Below are positions 1 to 8,904 of a DNA stretch of 64,000 nt, piece by piece. Where the stretch lies: the NCBI RefSeq assembly GCF_001426545.1, contig NZ_LMEZ01000006.1, positions 172,075 to 236,074 of the forward strand, written 5' to 3'. The translations under genes were made by a program, and so were the position numbers. This DNA is from Mycobacterium sp. Root135. GTDB lineage: Bacteria; Actinomycetota; Actinomycetes; Mycobacteriales; Mycobacteriaceae. Below the pieces are notes generated by a model that ran no database searches, had not been told where the DNA came from, and saw only the letters and a list, made by a program, of their open reading frames with translations. Positions within the stretch are counted from its first letter, which is position 1, and each line of letters begins with the position of its first letter.

Positions 1-1696
1 GCCGCCCATCAGGGTGATGCGATCGATTCGCGGTATCACCCGTCGGCGGCGGTACGCCGCCAGCTCAACAAGGTGTTCCCGACGCACTGGTCGTTCCTCC
101 TCGGAGAGATCGCGCTGTACAGCTTCATCGTGCTGCTGCTCACCGGCGTGTACCTGACCCTGTTCTTCGACCCCTCGATGGCCGAAGTCACCTACCACGG
201 GGTCTACCAGCCGCTCAACGGCATTCAGATGTCCCGCGCGTATGAAACCGCGTTGGACATCTCCTTCGAAGTGCGCGGCGGACTGTTCGTCCGCCAGGTC
301 CACCACTGGGCCGCACTGCTGTTCGCCGCATCGATCATGGTCCACCTCGCCCGGGTGTTCTTCACCGGCGCGTTCCGCCGCCCCCGCGAGGCGAACTGGG
401 TGATCGGGTCGCTGCTGCTGATCCTGGCCATGTTCGAGGGCTACTTCGGCTACTCCCTGCCCGACGACCTGCTCTCGGGCACCGGCCTTCGCGCGGCGTT
501 CTCCTCGATCACCCTGGGCATGCCGCTGATCGGCACCTGGCTGCACTGGGCGCTCTTCGGTGGAGACTTCCCCGGCAGCATCATCATCCCCCGGCTCTAC
601 GCCCTGCACATCCTGCTCATCCCGGGCATCATCCCCTAGAACTCATCGTGTGGGCTTCGGTGGAGACTTCCCCGGCAGCATCATCATCCCCCGGCTCTAC
701 GCCCTGCACATCCTGCTCATCCCGGGCATCATCCTGGCGCTGATCGGGGTGCACCTGGCGATGGTCTGGTTCCAAAAGCACACCCAGTTCCCCGGCCCCG
801 GCCGCACCGAACACAACGTCGTCGGCGTCCGCGTCATGCCGGTGTTCGCGGTGAAGTCGGGCGCATTCTTCGCCATGACCGTCGGCATCCTCGGCCTCAT
901 GGGCGGCCTCCTCCAGATCAACCCCATCTGGCAGCTCGGCCCCTACAAGCCGTCGCAGATCTCGGCGGGTTCACAGCCCGACTTCTACATGATGTGGACC
1001 GACGGCCTGGCCCGCATGTGGCCGGCGTGGGAGCTCTACCCGTTCGGGCACACCGTGCCCGCTGCGGTCGCAGTCGCCCTCATCATGGGCCTGGTCTTCA
1101 TGCTGCTGATCATCTACCCGTTCCTGGAGAAGCGGTTCTCCAAGGACACCGCGCACCACAACCTGCTGCAGCGCCCCCGCGACGCACCGGTCCGCACCGC
1201 CATCGGCGCGATGGCCATCGCTCTGTACATCGTGCTGACCTTCGCCTGCATGAACGACATCATCGCGCTGAAGTTCCATGTGTCCCTGAATGCGACCACG
1301 TGGATCCGGTGGGCGATCAGCCTGCAGCGCAGCGACCGCGCCGTGTTGGAGCACGGCATCGAGACCGGCATCCTCAAGCGGCTGCCGCACGGCGCGTACG
1401 TCGAACTGCACCAGCCACTGGGACCGGTCGACGACCACGGCCACCCCATCCCGCTGGAGTACCAGGGCGCACCACTGCCCAAGCGGATGAACAAGCTGGG
1501 CTCCGCCGGCGCACCGGGCACGGGCAACTTCCTGTTCCCGGACCCCGAAGGCGAACAGACCGCCCTGGTCGACGCCGCCCACGCCGCCGAACACCGCGCC
1601 ATCACCGCCCTCAAGCAGCGGCAGCACACCAACGGCAACGGCAACGGCTCGAATGGTCACGGCTCCAACGGCCACAGCTCCAACGGAGATCACTGA
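1..1696 (+). pseudogene. qcrB: Interrupted qcrB, cytochrome b subunit of the bc1 complex
   Basis: QcrB carries hemes bL and bH in the membrane and oxidises menaquinol in the mycobacterial bc1-aa3 supercomplex. The reading frame is open from base 1 (about ten N-terminal residues lie outside the window), includes YHPSAAVRRQLNK and the heme-ligand helix with HHWAALLFAASIMVH, and stops at 637-639. The rest is encoded in another frame up to the TGA at 1694-1696, ending in an Asn/Gly/His/Ser-rich tail. The break is caused by an 80-bp direct repeat plus 20 extra bases inside the PRLYALHILLIPGIIL helix; removing 100 bp would restore one frame. A second lesion is visible at 1306/1307: NATTWI runs straight into RWAISLQRSDR, about 17 residues shorter than M. 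tuberculosis QcrB as I recall it, which removes a membrane helix. The locus is in the normal genomic context, so this is either a truly damaged gene or an assembly error. Confidence 0.9.
555..734 (+). repeat. 80-bp direct repeat inside qcrB (555-634 and 655-734)
   Basis: Bases 555-634 and 655-734 are identical, starting at CTTCGGTGGAGACTTC and ending at GGGCATCATCC. They are offset by exactly 100 bases. The 20 bases between them (635-654) are not qcrB sequence and contain a TAG stop in the upstream frame. Because 100 is not a multiple of three, the downstream part of qcrB is thrown out of frame. Confidence 0.97.
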
Positions 1697-1713
1697 CGGT
1701 CTGCTAGACACGA

Positions 1714-1753
1714 ACGAACAACGCCCCCGACGAAGGTCGGGGGCGTTGTTCGT
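1714..1753 (+). terminator. Perfect 18-bp hairpin after qcrB
   Basis: An 18-base left arm (1714-1731), a GAAG loop (1732-1735) and a perfectly complementary right arm (1736-1753) lie 17 bases after the qcrB stop. There is no T-run, as is common for mycobacterial hairpin terminators. The next gene is convergent (stop at 1971), so it may act in both directions. Nothing else was recognised between 1754 and 1970. Confidence 0.8.
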
Positions 1754-1970
1754 CTGTGGGACAACCACATTCGTTGCCGATTGTATGGCTTGCGGACACC
1801 GTCGCCCGCACGTCGCAGTCAGCCGGTGGGCCCGGCCTGGCCCCACTCCCCCACCCCGACGTCAGTCGTCGACTGTGTGGCTAGTGGACGTCGCCACCCG
1901 CACTTATCATCCAGAGCCCACACACTCGGTGAACTATGGGCCCGGCGGGCCGGTGCACGCGGCGGTCGGG

Positions 1971-2633
1971 CTAGCTGGCCGACTCGAGGACGCCGTGCAA
2001 CTGGCGAAGGAACGTCAGCGGCGCTGCGACCATGCCGAGGGTGATGACACCGGCGACGGCGTACACGATCCACGACGCGGTCTCGTGACCGGAAGCCATC
2101 AGGTAGGTGGCCACCCCGATTCCCGTTGCGGCAGCGCCCATCGCGGCCGCAATGCTGGCGGTGCAGCGCAGCCAGATCTGCTCGACCGCCGCAGTCGGGA
2201 AACCGACCCGGTGGCCGGCAGGCGGCGTCGAGTACCGACGCAACACCGGCGCACCGAACGGCTGTAGCCGTTGTGCCACCGACGGCGTGCCGCCCGACCT
2301 CGCACCGTCGTCCGGCGACTGGGAACGGGCCGGGGCACTCGCGACCGCGGACTGCCTCGCCTTCAGCAGCAGCGGGATCGCCCCGATGATCACCAAGGCG
2401 GACACGCCGATCACCGTGTACAGCAGCCATGGGGTGTCGGACTTCTCCGCACCGGTCGTGTGCGCGTTGGCCAGGTCGACGAGTGCGACGACGGCCGCCA
2501 CCCCGGCTCCCAGGGCGGTCAGCCACAGGGCGATGGCGAGGACGACCAGAATGCGGTCGGTTCGATCGGGTGTCCCGGGGCGAGAACGCGAGTCAGAGGA
2601 CCCCACCGCACCATTCTCGATGTCAACGGTCAT
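1971..2633 (-). CDS. Four-helix membrane protein, Rv2197c-like (DUF2561 family)
   Basis: This 220-residue protein has four predicted membrane helices (about residues 28-54, 68-90, 155-175 and 185-205) and a polar, Ser/Pro-rich loop between the second and third. It corresponds by position to M. tuberculosis Rv2197c, which I recall as DUF2561, of unknown function. Its ATG (2633-2631) overlaps the TGA of mmpS3 by one base, so the two are probably translated together. The location between mmpS3 and qcrB is conserved in mycobacteria, but the sequence shows no catalytic motif. The family name is from memory. Confidence 0.75.
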   Translation of the reverse strand: MTVDIENGAVGSSDSRSRPGTPDRTDRILVVLAIALWLTALGAGVAAVVALVDLANAHTTGAEKSDTPWLLYTVIGVSALVIIGAIPLLLKARQSAVASAPARSQSPDDGARSGGTPSVAQRLQPFGAPVLRRYSTPPAGHRVGFPTAAVEQIWLRCTASIAAAMGAAATGIGVATYLMASGHETASWIVYAVAGVITLGMVAAPLTFLRQLHGVLESAS

Positions 2634-3472
2634 CAGCAGCTCGTCTGCCAGTCGTTGTTCTGCTGTGAGGCGATGGTTTGCCCGTCGCTAGTAGTGATCT
2701 GACAGTTCAACTTGCTCAGTCGCAGCAGGCTCGACGCCTGCACCGAGCCGAACTCCGACATCGAGATCGGCGTGACGGTGAGCGACCACGGGATGTACAC
2801 GTTCTGCTGGGTGCGCTGCCTGCCGGACGCGTCGGTGTAGGTCACCGAGATGCGGTCCAGCGGTGCCTTGGTCCCCGTCACGGAGTACGTGATGAACCGC
2901 GGTCCTGCCGGAGCGGCCGACGTCGCAGGCGGCGGTCCCGTCTCCGCCGGTGGCGCCGGGGGCGGCGCTTCGACGGCAGGCGGTGGGGGCGGCGGCGGAG
3001 GCTCCTGGGTGACGGTGATCGTCTCCGGGGGTGGCGGTGGCGGCTCCTCGCTGGTGGGCGGGGGCGGCGGAGGCGGCGGTGTCGTCGTCGTGATCTCGTC
3101 CTGGACCGGCGGCACCGACGTCGTCGTGCTGGTTCCCGGGGTGGCGAGCGTCTCGCTGTCCGTGCGGGTGACCAGGACGGCTACCGACACGACCAGGGAG
3201 ATCGCGGCGACGATCGCGACCACGCCGACCACCCAGGGCCAGCGCGGCGGGGTGGCGTCGTCGTCGGAGTTCGGATCGTAGGAGTCGTAGTCGTACAGCG
3301 CGGAGTCCGGTGGGACGTACGGTGCGCTGGTGAATTGCTCGGATTCGGGGGCGGAGTACGCCCGCGAGTAGATCTCCGTTTCACCCGTCTTGGGTGCGTC
3401 CCGAGCCGGTTCGTTCGGCCCCAGTGACTTCGATCCTGGAGAATCCGACTCTGGGGGATTCGGCCCGCTCAT
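2633..3472 (-). CDS. mmpS3: MmpS3, membrane protein with proline-rich linker
   Basis: The 279-residue product starts MSGPNPPESD, has an acidic cytoplasmic N-terminus, one membrane helix (about residues 80-102), a long Pro/Thr-rich stretch (about 113-180) and a C-terminal extracytoplasmic domain with the MmpS features YSVTGTKA and VYIPWS, ending with paired cysteines (CQIT and TSC). It matches M. tuberculosis MmpS3 (Rv2198c) in motif order and length. MmpS proteins are membrane-anchored accessory proteins of MmpL exporters, but MmpS3 has no cognate mmpL beside it. It is upstream of and overlaps the DUF2561-like gene by one base. Confidence 0.9.
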   Translation of the reverse strand: MSGPNPPESDSPGSKSLGPNEPARDAPKTGETEIYSRAYSAPESEQFTSAPYVPPDSALYDYDSYDPNSDDDATPPRWPWVVGVVAIVAAISLVVSVAVLVTRTDSETLATPGTSTTTSVPPVQDEITTTTPPPPPPPPTSEEPPPPPPETITVTQEPPPPPPPPAVEAPPPAPPAETGPPPATSAAPAGPRFITYSVTGTKAPLDRISVTYTDASGRQRTQQNVYIPWSLTVTPISMSEFGSVQASSLLRLSKLNCQITTSDGQTIASQQNNDWQTSC

Positions 3473-3636
3473 CTACGCCTGTCCTTTTCGACTGCCCGGT
3501 CGGCGCGACGTCAACGTCGGGGTCGTGACTGGTGGTCGTGCCTCGGCAACCTTACCGAACGTGACGGGCCGAAGGCTTCCGAGGCACGTCCCGTCGGTCA
3601 AGTGAGGCCTTTATCGTGACCTTCGGCCGTACGGGA

Positions 3637-4056
3637 TCAGTGCTTCTCGGGTCCGGTGTAGTACTCGAACACCAGACCGGCGGCCGTTGCCAGCACCATG
3701 CATATACCGGCGAAGATCATCCACGGCAACCACATCGCGATCGCCACGGCGGTCACCGACGCCGAAAGCGCGATGAGAAGGGGCCACCAGCTGCTGGGGC
3801 TGTAGAAGCCCAACTCCCCTGCGCCGTCGGAGATCTCGGCGTCTTCGTAGTCCTCGGGGCGCGTGTCGAGGCGCCGGGCGACGAATCGGAAGAACGTGCC
3901 GGTGATCAGCGACAGGCCGGTGGTCAAGACCAGCGCCGTGGTGCCTGCCCACTCGATGCCGCCGAGGGCGTAGATCCCGGTGAGCGTGCCGTAGCCGATC
4001 GCACAGACCGCGAAGAACGCGGTGAGGAACTCGAACAGTCTCGCTTCGATGTGCAT
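3637..4056 (-). CDS. ctaF: CtaF, cytochrome c oxidase subunit IV (actinobacterial)
   Basis: A 139-residue protein with four hydrophobic helices, the first pair near the N-terminus (from about residue 7) and the second pair after the conserved YSPSSWWPL stretch. This is the actinobacterial aa3 oxidase subunit IV (Rv2199c type), a small membrane subunit without cofactors. It begins 12 bases after the ctaC stop on the same strand, so ctaC and ctaF form an operon. The region between its stop and the mmpS3 start (3473-3636) shows no gene. Confidence 0.9.
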   Translation of the reverse strand: MHIEARLFEFLTAFFAVCAIGYGTLTGIYALGGIEWAGTTALVLTTGLSLITGTFFRFVARRLDTRPEDYEDAEISDGAGELGFYSPSSWWPLLIALSASVTAVAIAMWLPWMIFAGICMVLATAAGLVFEYYTGPEKH

Positions 4057-4068
4057 GAGTCGTCGTCC

Positions 4069-5100
4069 CTACTTGCTCGCCATCGGAACCTGCTCGCCGC
4101 GCCGCGATTCGAACGGGTGCGTCGTGACTGCCAACTCGGGCAGACCCACCGCTCCGAGCGCGTCGGCGTTGGTTCCGTTGGGATGGTCGATGCGGTACTG
4201 GAGGTACGCCTTGAACACGTTGGGCTCCACGACCCGCACTTCGAAGTTCATCATCGAGTGGTACGTGCCGCACATCTCGGTGCAGCGCCCGACGAATGCT
4301 CCGGTCTCCTGGATCTCGCTGACCTGGAAGACGTTGTCGGAGTTGTTGGCCTTGGGATCCGGCATCACGTCGCGCTTGAAGAGGAACTCGGGCACCCAGA
4401 AGCCGTGGATGACGTCTGCGGACGCGATCTGGAATTCGACGCGCTTGCCCTTGGGCAGCACCAGGATCGGGATCTCGTTGCTGGTGCCCGTCGTCTCGAC
4501 CTTGTCGAAGTTCAGGTACGTGCGATCCTCGGGATTGAGTCCCTTGATCGGGCCGACGAGTTCTTCGCCGTGTTCGTCGACGCCTTCGGGCTTGGACACC
4601 ATGGCGGCCTTGCGTTCGGCGTCGGTGCCGTCGTAGCTCAGCGTGCCGTCCTTGAACGCGATCTTCTGGTATCCGAACTTCCAGTTCCACTGGAAGGCCG
4701 TGACGTCGATGACCACCTCGGGGTTGGGGTCCTTGTGCAGCATCTTCTCCTGCACCACGACGGTGAAGTAGAAGAGCACCGAGATGATGAGGAACGGCAC
4801 GACGGTCAGCACCAGTTCCAGCGGCATGTTGTAGCCGAACTGCCGGGGCATGTCGGTGTCGGTCTTCTTCTTGCGATGGAAGACGCTCGTCCAGAACAAC
4901 ATGACGTAGACGATGGCGCCGACGACCAGCGCTGCGATGACGCAGGCGATCCACAGCTCCCGGTTGAGCTTGGCCTCGGGGGTGATGCCGTTGGGCCAGC
5001 CGAGGCCGAGAGCCTCAGACCAGCTGCAGCCGCTGAGCAGGAGCGATGTCCCACCGAGAACAACCGACAACGCCACCATCCGGAACCCGCGTGCGGTCAC
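4069..5100 (-). CDS. ctaC: CtaC, cytochrome c oxidase subunit II
   Basis: CtaC receives electrons from the bc1 complex through its CuA centre. The GTG at 5100-5098 is chosen as start because AGGAGG lies 7 bases upstream; a longer open frame exists but adds unlikely sequence. The 343-residue protein has a lipoprotein signal with LLLSGC (Cys25), two membrane helices (about 47-67 and 85-107), and a cupredoxin domain. CuA ligands are visible: C273, C277, H281 and M284 in CTEMCGTYHSM, and the upstream His in DVIHGFWVPEF. It is followed by ctaF. Upstream it is divergent from asnB. Confidence 0.94.
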   Translation of the reverse strand: MTARGFRMVALSVVLGGTSLLLSGCSWSEALGLGWPNGITPEAKLNRELWIACVIAALVVGAIVYVMLFWTSVFHRKKKTDTDMPRQFGYNMPLELVLTVVPFLIISVLFYFTVVVQEKMLHKDPNPEVVIDVTAFQWNWKFGYQKIAFKDGTLSYDGTDAERKAAMVSKPEGVDEHGEELVGPIKGLNPEDRTYLNFDKVETTGTSNEIPILVLPKGKRVEFQIASADVIHGFWVPEFLFKRDVMPDPKANNSDNVFQVSEIQETGAFVGRCTEMCGTYHSMMNFEVRVVEPNVFKAYLQYRIDHPNGTNADALGAVGLPELAVTTHPFESRRGEQVPMASK

Positions 5101-5226
5101 GTCGGTGCCTCCTAGAAGTGGGTGAAACCAGGCGAATACTACGCAGCGTAGACCACGCCCCAGGCCTGGAGCGAAGCGACCGGGGTGTCGGTTCCGTGAC
5201 CCCTGGCGATTCGGCATACTGGCGCG

Positions 5227-7170
5227 ATGTGCGGACTGCTGGCCTATTTACGTAACCCGTCCGCAGAGTCGTCCGCCGGGCTGGTGGACGCGGTGTCCGG
5301 GGCCACTCACCTCATGCGTCACCGCGGGCCGGACGAGCCGGGCACCTGGGCGGACGACGACGCCGACCCCACCGTGGTGCTGGGCTTCAACCGGCTGTCG
5401 ATCATCGACATCGCCCACAGCCATCAGCCGCTGAGTTGGGGTCCACCCGAGCAGCCGGGCCGCTACAAGCTGGTCTTCAACGGGGAGATTTACAACTACC
5501 TGGAATTGCGAGAGGTACTGCGCTCCGAACATGGCGCCGAGTTCGCCACCGACGGTGACGGCGAGGCGATCCTTGCCGCGTATCACCACTGGGGCACCGA
5601 GGCGTTGAACCGGCTGCGCGGCATGTTCGCCTTCGCGCTGTGGGACTCGGTGGACGAAGAGTTGTTCTGTGCGCGCGACCCGTTCGGCATCAAGCCGATG
5701 TTCATGGCCACCGGCACCGCAGGCACGATCGTCGGCAGCGAGAAGAAGTCGCTCCTCGACCTCGCGTCGGTGGCGGGTGTCGACCTCGGCGTCGACGAGC
5801 GCGCCGTGCAGCACTACACCGTTCTGCAGTACGTGCCGGAACCCGAGACGTTGCACCGCGGCGTGCGGCGGCTGGAGTCGGGCAGCTACGCCAGGATCCG
5901 CCCGGGTCAGGCCCCGGCGGTGACGCGTTACTTCGTGCCGCGGTTCTCGGCGGTGCCGTTCGTCGCGGGTGCCGAGAAGAGCAGGTACGACGAGATCACC
6001 GCGGTGCTCGAGGATTCGGTCGCCAAGCACATGCGCGCCGACGTCACGGTGGGCGCGTTCCTCTCCGGTGGCATCGACTCGACGGCCATCGCGGCGCTGG
6101 CGATGCGCCACAACCCCCGCTTGATCACGTTCACCACGGGCTTCGAACGTGAGGGCTTCTCCGAGATCGACGTCGCGGTGGCCTCCGCCGAGGCGATCGG
6201 CGCCCGGCACGTGGCCAAGGTGGTCAGCCAGGCCGAGTTCGTGGCCGCGCTGCCCGAGATCGTCTGGTATCTGGACGAGCCGGTGGCCGATCCGGCCTTG
6301 GTGCCGTTGTTCTTCATCGCCCGCGAGGCGCGCAAGCACGTCAAGGTGGTGTTGTCCGGCGAGGGTGCCGACGAGTTGTTCGGCGGTTACACGATCTATC
6401 GGGAACCGTTGTCGCTCAAGGCCTTCGACTACGTCCCCGGCCGGCTGCGCCGCAGCCTGGGCAAGGCGTCGCGGCCGTTGCCCGACGGCATGCGCGGCAA
6501 GAGTCTGCTGCACCGCGGGTCGCTGACGCTCGAGGAACGGTATTACGGCAATGCCAGGAGCTTCTCCGACGCGCAACTGCGTGCGGTGCTGCCGGGCTTC
6601 CGACCGGAGTGGACGCACACAGACGTGACTGCTCCCCTGTACGCCGAGTCCGAGGGTTGGGACCCGGTGGCGCGGATGCAGTACGTCGACCTGTTCACGT
6701 GGTTGCGCGGCGACATCCTGGTCAAGGCCGACAAGATGACGATGGCGAACTCGCTGGAGCTGCGGGTGCCGTTCCTGGACCCCGAGGTGTTCGAGGTGGC
6801 GTCCCGGCTGCCTTTCGACCAGAAGATCACCAGGACCACCACGAAGTACGCCCTGCGTCGCGCGCTCGAACCGATCGTGCCTGCCCATGTGCTCAACCGC
6901 GCGAAACTTGGCTTCCCGGTGCCCATTCGGCACTGGCTACGGTCGGGCGAACTGCTCGACTGGGCGCACGCGACGCTCGCGTCGTCCCAGACGGACGGCT
7001 TGGTCGACAAGCCCGCGGTGGCCAGGATGCTCGACGAACACCGGACCGGCGCGGCCGATCACAGCCGCCGACTGTGGACGGTGCTGATCTTCATGCTGTG
7101 GCACGCGATCTTCGTCGAGCGCAGCGTGGTGCCTCAGATCGCCGAACCGACGTATCCGGTTCAGCTGTAG
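5227..7170 (+). CDS. asnB: AsnB, glutamine-dependent asparagine synthetase family
   Basis: The 647-residue protein starts MCGLLAYL, so Cys2 is the class II glutamine amidotransferase nucleophile once Met is removed. The N-terminal glutaminase domain contains FNGEIYNY; the C-terminal synthase domain has the ATP-pyrophosphatase loop SGGIDS (residues 280-285). The family transfers glutamine nitrogen to aspartate, or, in the LtsA/AsnB branch of corynebacteria and mycobacteria, amidates diaminopimelate in peptidoglycan. The position (equivalent to Rv2201) favours the latter branch, but the sequence alone does not separate the two. No clear ribosome binding site is visible. It converges with adoK, leaving a 4-base gap. 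Confidence 0.92.
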   Translation: MCGLLAYLRNPSAESSAGLVDAVSGATHLMRHRGPDEPGTWADDDADPTVVLGFNRLSIIDIAHSHQPLSWGPPEQPGRYKLVFNGEIYNYLELREVLRSEHGAEFATDGDGEAILAAYHHWGTEALNRLRGMFAFALWDSVDEELFCARDPFGIKPMFMATGTAGTIVGSEKKSLLDLASVAGVDLGVDERAVQHYTVLQYVPEPETLHRGVRRLESGSYARIRPGQAPAVTRYFVPRFSAVPFVAGAEKSRYDEITAVLEDSVAKHMRADVTVGAFLSGGIDSTAIAALAMRHNPRLITFTTGFEREGFSEIDVAVASAEAIGARHVAKVVSQAEFVAALPEIVWYLDEPVADPALVPLFFIAREARKHVKVVLSGEGADELFGGYTIYREPLSLKAFDYVPGRLRRSLGKASRPLPDGMRGKSLLHRGSLTLEERYYGNARSFSDAQLRAVLPGFRPEWTHTDVTAPLYAESEGWDPVARMQYVDLFTWLRGDILVKADKMTMANSLELRVPFLDPEVFEVASRLPFDQKITRTTTKYALRRALEPIVPAHVLNRAKLGFPVPIRHWLRSGELLDWAHATLASSQTDGLVDKPAVARMLDEHRTGAADHSRRLWTVLIFMLWHAIFVERSVVPQIAEPTYPVQL

Positions 7171-7174
7171 GCCG

Positions 7175-8158
7175 TCAGGCCAGCGTCGCGCCGATCTCCT
7201 GGCCGGCTTCGGGGCCGTAGGCCGCCGACAGTCGCTCGATCGCGGCGTCGCGGTCCCACGTCCACTCCTGCGGGCCGGTCGCCTCGAGCACCAGCACGGC
7301 GACGAGTGAGGCCAGCTGCGCGGACCGCTCGAGGCTCAGTCCGGCGGCGCGTCCGGTCAGGAAGCCTGCGCGGAACGCGTCGCCGATGCCGGTCGGGTCG
7401 GCCTGGTGGGTCTCGGGGACGACGTCGACGTGAATGGTGGTGCCGCCTGAACTGCCACCGGACACCAGGTCGACGCCCTTCGGGCCGAGCGTGGTCACGC
7501 GCAGTCCGATCTGGTTCATCACCTCGGCCTCGCTCCAGCCTGACTTCTGCAGCAGCAGATCCCACTCGTAGTCGTTGGTGAACAGGTAGGTCGCGCCGTC
7601 GATGAGCTTGCGGATCTCCTCACCCGACAGGCGGGCCAGCTGCTGCGACGGATCGGCCGCGAAGGCCAGTCCGAGCGCGCGGCACTCCTCGGTGTGCAGG
7701 AACATCGCCTCGGGATCGTTGGCGCCGACGATGACGAGGTCGATCTCGCCGGCCTTCTTCGCGACGTCGGCGAGCTTGATGTTGCGGGATTCCGACATCG
7801 CACCCGGGTAGAACGACGCGATCTGGGCCATGTCCTCGTCGGTGGTGCAGACGAACCGCGCGGTGTAGGCGCTTTCGGAGATCAGGACGTTGGAGCAGTC
7901 CACCCCGTGCTCGTCGAGCCAGGTCCGGTATTCGTCGAAGTCCTTGCCCGCCGCGCCGACGAGCGCGACGTCACCGCCGAGGACGCCGATGGCGAAGGCC
8001 ATGTTGCCTGCGACTCCGCCGCGGTGCAGGACGAGGTCGTCGACCAGGAAGCTCAGCGACACCTTTTGCAAGTGGTCGGCCAGCAGCTGTTCGGAGAACT
8101 TGCCGGGGAACTTCATCAGATGGTCGGTCGCAATGGATCCGGTCACCACAATCGTCAC
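7175..8158 (-). CDS. adoK: Adenosine kinase, PfkB family
   Basis: A 327-residue ribokinase-fold kinase. The N-terminal sugar-binding region contains HRGGVAGNMAFA, and the C-terminal signature GIGDAFRAG (about residues 257-265) holds the catalytic Asp and the anion hole. M. tuberculosis Rv2202c, at this position, is an experimentally known adenosine kinase of this fold that phosphorylates adenosine to AMP. It is monocistronic here, convergent with asnB and divergent from the next gene, with 76 bases between the two starts. Confidence 0.88.
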   Translation of the reverse strand: MTIVVTGSIATDHLMKFPGKFSEQLLADHLQKVSLSFLVDDLVLHRGGVAGNMAFAIGVLGGDVALVGAAGKDFDEYRTWLDEHGVDCSNVLISESAYTARFVCTTDEDMAQIASFYPGAMSESRNIKLADVAKKAGEIDLVIVGANDPEAMFLHTEECRALGLAFAADPSQQLARLSGEEIRKLIDGATYLFTNDYEWDLLLQKSGWSEAEVMNQIGLRVTTLGPKGVDLVSGGSSGGTTIHVDVVPETHQADPTGIGDAFRAGFLTGRAAGLSLERSAQLASLVAVLVLEATGPQEWTWDRDAAIERLSAAYGPEAGQEIGATLA

Positions 8159-8234
8159 GAAGCTATGCCCTTCATTTGGTTAAGCCGTCTACCTAAGACT
8201 AACTAGCAGGTCGGTGCGCTAGCCTAACAACGTC

Positions 8235-8879
8235 ATGGCTGGTCCAATCCCGTACCCCGAGTCCCCGTACCCGGAATCGCTGCCGCATCAGCCGTTTCCG
8301 CCCGCCGGCATGCGGCCGCCCGGCCCCCAGCCGTACCCGGGACCGGTGCCGGCGGCGTATCCAGGCACGTTGCCGCCGCCGGTCGACTATCCGTCGCCCC
8401 GGCGGGGACGGCGCGTCGCGCTGATCGGGCTGTCGGTCGTCGCGTTGGTGGCTGCCGTGGTCGCGGCGGTGGTGATCGCCGAGCGCAGCGGTGGTGACGA
8501 GGTCAGGGTGACCGACGCTTCGGCGGCGACGGCCATTCAGGGGTATTTGGACGCGCTGGCCAAGGGTGACGACGAGACCGTGGCCCGCAACAATTCGTGC
8601 GGGTTCTTCGACGCGGTCACCGATCGTCGATCGGACATGACGCTCGCCAATCTGACCAGCGATGCCTTCCGCCGTCAGTACGACGAGGTGAAGGTGTCGT
8701 CGATCGACAAGATCGTCACCTGGTCACCCACTCAGTCGCAGGTGCTCTTCACGATGCGGGCAACCCCGGCCGGTCGCAACCAGGGCGAAGTCGAACGTCA
8801 AGGCATCGCTCAACTGCTACTCCAGGATCAGAACATCCTGGTGTGCTCGTATCTGCCCCGCAATTCCGGCCAGTTCTAA
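8235..8879 (+). CDS. Membrane-anchored protein with Pro-rich N-terminus (Rv2203-like)
   Basis: The 214-residue protein has a Pro/Tyr-rich cytoplasmic segment (about residues 1-54), one membrane helix (about 60-81) and an extracytoplasmic domain of about 130 residues with two Cys that could pair. The extracytoplasmic part looks like the NTF2-like or DUF4878-type domains frequent in mycobacterial surface proteins (ATAIQGYLDALAKGDDETVA), but this is inference. It is in the position of Rv2203, which has no known function. Its last bases form the left arm of a hairpin terminator. Confidence 0.7.
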   Translation: MAGPIPYPESPYPESLPHQPFPPAGMRPPGPQPYPGPVPAAYPGTLPPPVDYPSPRRGRRVALIGLSVVALVAAVVAAVVIAERSGGDEVRVTDASAATAIQGYLDALAKGDDETVARNNSCGFFDAVTDRRSDMTLANLTSDAFRRQYDEVKVSSIDKIVTWSPTQSQVLFTMRATPAGRNQGEVERQGIAQLLLQDQNILVCSYLPRNSGQF

Positions 8880-8900
8880 CCAGCCGGAATTGCGCGGCAG
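8853..8900 (+). terminator. 18-bp hairpin over the end of the Rv2203-like gene
   Basis: Arms 8853-8870 and 8883-8900 pair at 17 of 18 positions around a 12-base loop that contains the TAA stop of the upstream gene. It sits between two convergent genes (the erpA stop is at 8905), so it could stop transcription from both sides. Confidence 0.65.
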
Positions 8901-8904
8901 GGAC

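Noticed and set aside
560..1696. Reinitiated C-terminal QcrB as a functional split cytochrome b, like b6/subunit IV
   Set aside because: The break is inside a heme-ligand helix rather than between helices, and the C-terminal part also lacks a membrane helix, so a working split protein is unlikely.
2930..3100. Possible tandem repeat or CRISPR-like array in the G-rich stretch
   Set aside because: It is the codon-repeat DNA for the proline-rich linker of MmpS3; units are irregular and there are no spacers.
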